From JAUWVG01 sp964633715 (GTDB lineage: Bacteria > Acidobacteriota > Aminicenantia > Aminicenantales > Aminicenantaceae), in NCBI GenBank assembly GCA_964633715.1, contig CAZWHQ010000044.1, positions 1-35,933 of the forward strand: 35,933 nt of DNA. The letters are read 5' to 3'. A program made the position numbers and the translations under genes. The notes beneath the pieces are model-generated. The model did no database searches and was not told the DNA's origin. It saw nothing but the letters and a program-made list of their open reading frames with translations. Below are positions 32,281 to 35,933 of the stretch, in pieces. Within the stretch, counting starts at the first letter, position 1. The number at the start of each line of letters is the position of its first letter.

Positions 32281-33450
32281 ATGAGATCCAAATTTAACTC
32301 AATCTTTATTCTGATTCTTCTGATGGCAATGATTTTTTCATGCAATCAGAGCAGAACTGAATGGCAGGGGATAATCGAAGAGGTCGATGGAGTGACTTTT
32401 GTGAGGAATCCACAAGAAGGGCTGTGGGATCTAAATGGAGAGGCCAATGTATCTATCCTTAAAGAACGCCAGATTGGAGAGTTAGACGGGCCTGAGGAAT
32501 TCCTATTTGTTTATATTACTGACATTGCAGTGAATAGTAAGGGCGATTTCTATGTGGCAGATAGACAGTTGAACGAGGTTAGGAAATTCAACAAGTGTGG
32601 AGAGTACATCTTGACTTTAGGTCGTTTTGGACAGGGACCGGGTGAATTTCAAAGTGTTTCAGTTATCTCCGTTAATAACAAAGATGAATTGATTGTTTTT
32701 GATGGCATGATGGGGCGGATCTCTGTCTTTTCAGATAATGGAGAACTCATAGTGACAACGAAGAAATTACTTGAGAATTCATGGATAGATCCTACCAAAA
32801 TATTTGAGATGGAAAATAGATATATAATTTTGGGTCAAATAAATAGCTCCGTAAAACTGTTTCATGAATTCAGTCAGGATTGGAAATTAACAGGTTCCTA
32901 CATAGATTATGAATTTATTGACAATAAGGAATTTGAGGAACAAAACTTAGGTTTTCATTCTGGGCGCGTCCTCTTTGATAATAATGGAGATATGTTTTAT
33001 GTAAAATATTATTATGACAATCAGATTTTTGTCTATAGAAATAGAAAACTGATAAAAATAATCAGCAGACAATCAAACATTAAAAAGCCATATGAAGTTC
33101 AATTTTACGCTGATGTGCAAAAAGCGCAGGCGATAAAAAGGGAAGATCAAGATTTTGACTTTAGATCATTCGGACCTGGCGGAGCCTATATTGGCAAGGT
33201 CTTCCAATATTCCATGGGAATATATCAATTGGCTGATGGCAATATCGCAAATTTTCTCAACATCCGAAAATCAAAAGATTTGAGAGAAATTGGAGTTGAA
33301 TTATTCGATTCATCCGGAAAGTTACTAAGTTATGCGATACTCGGAGAAAATCTTTCCTATGATATCCGCTGCAAGGATTCAAATGATCTTTTTTATGCAA
33401 TAGAGAGGAAGGATTATCACAAAATCATCACGTTTCGGTTGGATTACTGA
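32281..33450 (+). CDS. 6-bladed beta-propeller lipoprotein
   Basis: A 389-residue lipoprotein with lipobox IFSC and Cys21. A leader WQGIIEEVDGVTFVRNPQ, then PEEFLFVYITDIAVNSKGDF, GQGPGE at 117-122 and a KDELIVFDGMMGRISVFS blade. The C-terminal half diverges: it holds a Gly-rich SFGPGGAYIGKVFQYSMG segment and ends HKIITFRLDY instead of KRYKxxW. A run of G before the ATG gives a strong ribosome site. It lies 27 bases after the RND permease and is probably the last gene of that operon. It could be the membrane-anchored accessory protein of the permease, though this is only suggested by position. Confidence 0.86.
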   Translation: MRSKFNSIFILILLMAMIFSCNQSRTEWQGIIEEVDGVTFVRNPQEGLWDLNGEANVSILKERQIGELDGPEEFLFVYITDIAVNSKGDFYVADRQLNEVRKFNKCGEYILTLGRFGQGPGEFQSVSVISVNNKDELIVFDGMMGRISVFSDNGELIVTTKKLLENSWIDPTKIFEMENRYIILGQINSSVKLFHEFSQDWKLTGSYIDYEFIDNKEFEEQNLGFHSGRVLFDNNGDMFYVKYYYDNQIFVYRNRKLIKIISRQSNIKKPYEVQFYADVQKAQAIKREDQDFDFRSFGPGGAYIGKVFQYSMGIYQLADGNIANFLNIRKSKDLREIGVELFDSSGKLLSYAILGENLSYDIRCKDSNDLFYAIERKDYHKIITFRLDY

Positions 33451-33517
33451 ATAATCTTGTTTACATATGTTTTGCTGAAATTAAAAACTCAAATTTCTGA
33501 TATTTTGAAAAAAATCT

Positions 33518-33543
33518 AACCTTTTTTTAGTTTGTGAGATATA
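33518..33543 (+). promoter_or_regulatory. Candidate ECF-type promoter of second sigma operon
   Basis: AACCTTTTTTTAG at 33518, with the AAC core typical of ECF -35 boxes, is followed by GATATA at 33538. The GTG start is only seven bases past this, with no ribosome site, so the transcript could be leaderless. Inference from motif and spacing only. Confidence 0.3.
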
Positions 33544-33549
33544 AATAAT

Positions 33550-34137
33550 GTGAATAGCAATAGGACTTACTCGGGACATAATTATCCGATACTTTCCACT
33601 ACGCCGGATAAAAAGGAAGAATTCATTCCTAAATTAAGAGCAAAGAAAAAATCGAATGCCGCGAGTGTTTTGTTCTGGGAGCAATTGAATCCTCAAAAGA
33701 TAAAACTCTACAATTTTATCCACAAAGCGCTGAATTATTCTGAAGAAGCCGATGATATATTTCAGGAGACTGTATTACGTGCACTAAAGTATTTTAGGTC
33801 TTACAAGAAAGAATGGAGTTTTGGTACTTGGCTTTTTTCTATTGCTCATAACGAGATTAAAAAACATTTTAAAAAAGCGGGAAAGATGCCAACTTTGAAT
33901 GATGTGGAAAGTCGTGGAATATCATCTACAAAACAACAAAATCTCGTAAAAGACATTTACCTCTACGCTGAGAAACTCAAGCCGAGACATCGAGAGGTTT
34001 TTTTCCTTTTTTATTACAGCGGTTTTTCTATATCTGAGATATCCAACATTATTCATCTGAAAGAAGGAACTATTAAAGCATTCCTCAATCAAGCCAGAAA
34101 CACTCTTAGAGAATTACTCGGAGAAGACAATGTTTAA
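33550..34137 (+). CDS. ECF-type RNA polymerase sigma factor
   Basis: A 195-residue sigma factor starting at GTG. About 35 poorly ordered, basic residues come first. Sigma region 2 follows at about 50-115 (LYNFIHKALNYSEEADDIFQ, LRALKYFRSY, FGTWLFSIAHNEIKKHF), then region 4 at about 140-190 (LKPRHREVFFLFYYSGFS, a helix-turn-helix SEISNIIHLKEGTIKAFLNQ). It should direct a small envelope-related regulon. The next gene overlaps it by eight bases and encodes a small membrane protein, the expected anti-sigma factor. It is not close to the sigma factor at 8671, so the two cassettes are not recent duplicates. Confidence 0.9.
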   Translation: MNSNRTYSGHNYPILSTTPDKKEEFIPKLRAKKKSNAASVLFWEQLNPQKIKLYNFIHKALNYSEEADDIFQETVLRALKYFRSYKKEWSFGTWLFSIAHNEIKKHFKKAGKMPTLNDVESRGISSTKQQNLVKDIYLYAEKLKPRHREVFFLFYYSGFSISEISNIIHLKEGTIKAFLNQARNTLRELLGEDNV

Positions 34138-34471
34138 CAAAAAAAATATTGATGAAGAAATTAGCAGACTTGTTCAAAGTGTAGAAACTCCAATCCCTTC
34201 TAAAATAGAAAATGAGCTTAGAACAAAAACTGAAAGATTAAAATCCAAACATAAAATATGGTCAAAAAAATTGATACTGCCTCTTGGAGTTATCACAAGT
34301 GCTGCAATGATTCTTTTTATAGTTCTTTGTTTGTTTTCTCCGGTACAGAAAATATCGGAACCTCTAATCAGTGAAATTTACACTGAATTCGAAATAAAGG
34401 ATAAAAATATTAAGATTATCTTTATCCAGAGTCGAGACTTTAATCTATTTTTGGAGGAAAAGAATGAATAG
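34130..34471 (+). CDS. Putative anti-sigma factor, single-pass membrane protein
   Basis: A 113-residue protein: a charged N-terminal cytoplasmic part of about 47 residues, one membrane helix at about 48-70 (LILPLGVITSAAMILFIVLC), and a 40-residue periplasmic tail with an IKIIFIQSRDFNLF strand. No HxxxCxxC zinc motif is present, unlike the anti-sigma factor at 9203. The assignment rests on topology and on the ATGTTTAA overlap with the sigma gene. The tail also resembles in layout the tail of the protein at 9203 (VSIIFLVEDKE). It overlaps the next gene by eight bases (ATGAATAG). Confidence 0.65.
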   Translation: MFNKKNIDEEISRLVQSVETPIPSKIENELRTKTERLKSKHKIWSKKLILPLGVITSAAMILFIVLCLFSPVQKISEPLISEIYTEFEIKDKNIKIIFIQSRDFNLFLEEKNE

Positions 34472-35231
34472 AAAAAGATTTATATTAATTAGTATTCTAG
34501 TATCTATCTTTGCGTTAAATCTAGCAGCAGCCAGCATCCACACCGAACAATTGTCACGTGAAGAAAAAATAAAATGGAACGAAAAACAAGCCTGGGAATG
34601 GACTGAAGTTTTAAAAACATATCAATTAAAATATATCAGGCCAGAAGATTTAATAAACGCTACGAGGCTCTATCTCATCGATTCTACTGTGTATAAGGAC
34701 ACAGTTACAGTAAAAATACTCAATAAGAATGTATCCACGTTTGAAGAATTATTGAAAAAAATGGATGTTGAAAAAAAGAGTATACTTTTTAAAGTTTATA
34801 CCATAAAGGCTATTAGAGCTTCGGAAAAGACAGTGGAACAGAAAGAGATAGAAGATAAAGGATTAAAGCAAGTACTTGATGAATTAAACAAACTTTGGAA
34901 ATTCCAGTCTTATCAGATTGACAAGCCATTTTTTATAACAGTTAAAGAAGAATCCGGTTCAAGTTTTTTTAAGCTCGCATCAGAATTTTATGGCTCATTA
35001 GGATTACGCATTCAACAAGTAAATTTGAGCTCTGATAAACCTGGGAAAAGAAATATTACTATTGATCAACTCCAACTTCTTTCGTCTGCACCTATGGGAA
35101 ATAACCAAATTTTTATTGACTCAAATAATACTACAGTGAAAGAAGATGGATATTTAGTTGTTGGTGTAAGTGGGATGACCTCGTGGGGAAGAGTACTAAT
35201 ATTAGTCCTTAGTGCAGAAATCAAAGACTGA
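34464..35231 (+). CDS. Exported hypothetical protein of sigma operon
   Basis: A 255-residue secreted protein with a signal peptide at 1-22 (FILISILVSIFALNLAAA). A helical stretch (EEKIKWNEKQAWEWTEVLKT) leads to a segment YIRPEDLINATRLYLI, then VTVKILNK and ILFKVYTIKAI, which faintly resembles the N-domains of secretins. No secretin channel domain follows, and the identity is unsettled. The last part (IDQLQLLSSAP, then DGYLVVGVSG) is beta-rich. It is the third gene of the second sigma/anti-sigma cassette and takes the same place as the exported gene at 9699. It may be an envelope factor linked to the signal that frees the sigma factor. Confidence 0.65.
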   Translation: MNRKRFILISILVSIFALNLAAASIHTEQLSREEKIKWNEKQAWEWTEVLKTYQLKYIRPEDLINATRLYLIDSTVYKDTVTVKILNKNVSTFEELLKKMDVEKKSILFKVYTIKAIRASEKTVEQKEIEDKGLKQVLDELNKLWKFQSYQIDKPFFITVKEESGSSFFKLASEFYGSLGLRIQQVNLSSDKPGKRNITIDQLQLLSSAPMGNNQIFIDSNNTTVKEDGYLVVGVSGMTSWGRVLILVLSAEIKD

Positions 35232-35248
35232 ATTTAAATAAAGAAATT

Positions 35249-35268
35249 CCTCCCCAATCGATTTGTCT
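35249..35268 (+). repeat. Recurrent 20-bp intergenic motif, last copy
   Basis: CCTCCCCAATCGATTTGTCT, followed by TTGAGG. It aligns without gaps with copies at 7030 and 8518. Confidence 0.5.
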
Positions 35269-35376
35269 TTGAGGTATCCGAATTCTTGAAATATTCAGCT
35301 GAATTAGTCACTATTACGCAACTTAATCTGCTAAGTATTAGTTTTAAATGATAGATTGACTTGGAGGGAAATACTC

Positions 35377-35886
35377 TTGAACTCAAAAAATCTAATGTCA
35401 TTTCTTGCTTTACTAGGTATCTCTTTTGTCTTTTTGACTTCTTCCTGTAAGCAACAAAAAAATGAATGGAAAGGGATAATTGAGGAAGAGCGTGGTGTGA
35501 TAATAGTGAAGAATCCGAAGAAGCCGATCTATAGTGAAGAAGTTTTTAGTATTGAAGAAGACCTATCTATTGGTGTTGCTGAAGGACCTGAAGAATATAT
35601 GTTTTCTAAGATTGAAAATATTGCAGTAGATGAACAAGAGAGAATATATGTTTTAGACTCAAGAGAGAAACACATTAGAGTATTTGATAGTGATGGAGTC
35701 TATGTGACAACAGTAGGAAGAAAGGGACAAGGGCCTGGAGAGCTGGCCGGCCCTAGGAATTTGTGCATTACGAATCAAAATCAAATTATGGTGCCGGATG
35801 CAACAAATCTCCGTATAACGTTCTTTTCGTTAGAGGGAGAATTTTCGAGCGATATTGGCACACCTCCCAGGAGATTATTGGTGTAA
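35377..35886 (+). CDS. Truncated 6-bladed beta-propeller lipoprotein
   Basis: The start is taken at TTG 35377, behind GGAGG at 35363-35367; TTG 35356 is also in frame but precedes that site. The 169-residue product has lipobox TSSC with Cys24, a leader WKGIIEEERGVIIVKNPKKP, EEDLSIGVAEGPEEYMFSKI, and the GQGPGE hallmark followed by LAGPRN. It stops at TAA 35884 after RRLLV, at less than half the usual length of about 380. The 47 bases that remain in the window do not resemble a propeller in any frame. It is therefore a 5' fragment, broken by a deletion or insertion, and probably not functional unless short forms fold. Confidence 0.75.
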   Translation: MNSKNLMSFLALLGISFVFLTSSCKQQKNEWKGIIEEERGVIIVKNPKKPIYSEEVFSIEEDLSIGVAEGPEEYMFSKIENIAVDEQERIYVLDSREKHIRVFDSDGVYVTTVGRKGQGPGELAGPRNLCITNQNQIMVPDATNLRITFFSLEGEFSSDIGTPPRRLLV

Positions 35887-35933
35887 TTTTTCACACTAAA
35901 TTATCCTAACCCCCTTCCTTTTTATCACGATGT

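Overview
The window is AT-rich DNA from a Gram-negative bacterium. It carries lipoproteins, TonB-type and outer-membrane beta-barrel proteins and an RND efflux permease. The abundance of VWFA-related-domain proteins of the acidobacterial type, together with many 6-bladed beta-propeller lipoproteins, suggests Acidobacteriota, most likely an Aminicenantes-like lineage. That placement is inferred from gene families; no marker gene is present.

Layout. 0.1-2.3 kb: a secreted VWFA-related protein and a LolA-like secreted protein. 2.4-6.9 kb: a minus-strand operon of TonB/LolA-like protein, beta-propeller lipoprotein and long VWFA-related protein. 7.2-8.5 kb: a compact three-gene unit that reads as HicA toxin, HicB antitoxin and a SecB-like chaperone. 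8.7-10.3 kb: ECF sigma factor, zinc-type anti-sigma factor and a frameshifted secreted/TonB gene, followed by fragments of propeller genes. 10.7-18.3 kb: propeller genes around an ABC exporter. 18.3-20.5 kb: a decayed stretch with an IS element inserted in a propeller pseudogene. 20.7-26.0 kb: a VWFA-related protein, a CBM9-like/DUF5916-type outer-membrane protein and a repeat protein with a C-terminal CFI box. 26.2-33.5 kb: a small lipoprotein, then an apparent operon of propeller, propeller, RND permease and propeller. 33.5-35.2 kb: a second ECF sigma/anti-sigma/secreted-protein cassette. 35.4-35.9 kb: a truncated propeller lipoprotein.

Two paralogous families, propeller proteins (eight full-length genes plus one truncated) and VWFA-related proteins (three genes), dominate. 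Between them lie remnants of further copies: 5' leaders, 3' tails and internally deleted bodies. The window therefore looks like an expanding and contracting paralogue array. Several short intergenic motifs recur, including a three-copy element with a sigma54-like -24/-12 box and a 20-bp motif found about six times. The two observations most worth following up are the HicA-HicB-SecB unit, with a long HicB C-terminal tail, and the IS insertion, whose removal together with one copy of its 6-bp target duplication restores an open propeller reading frame.
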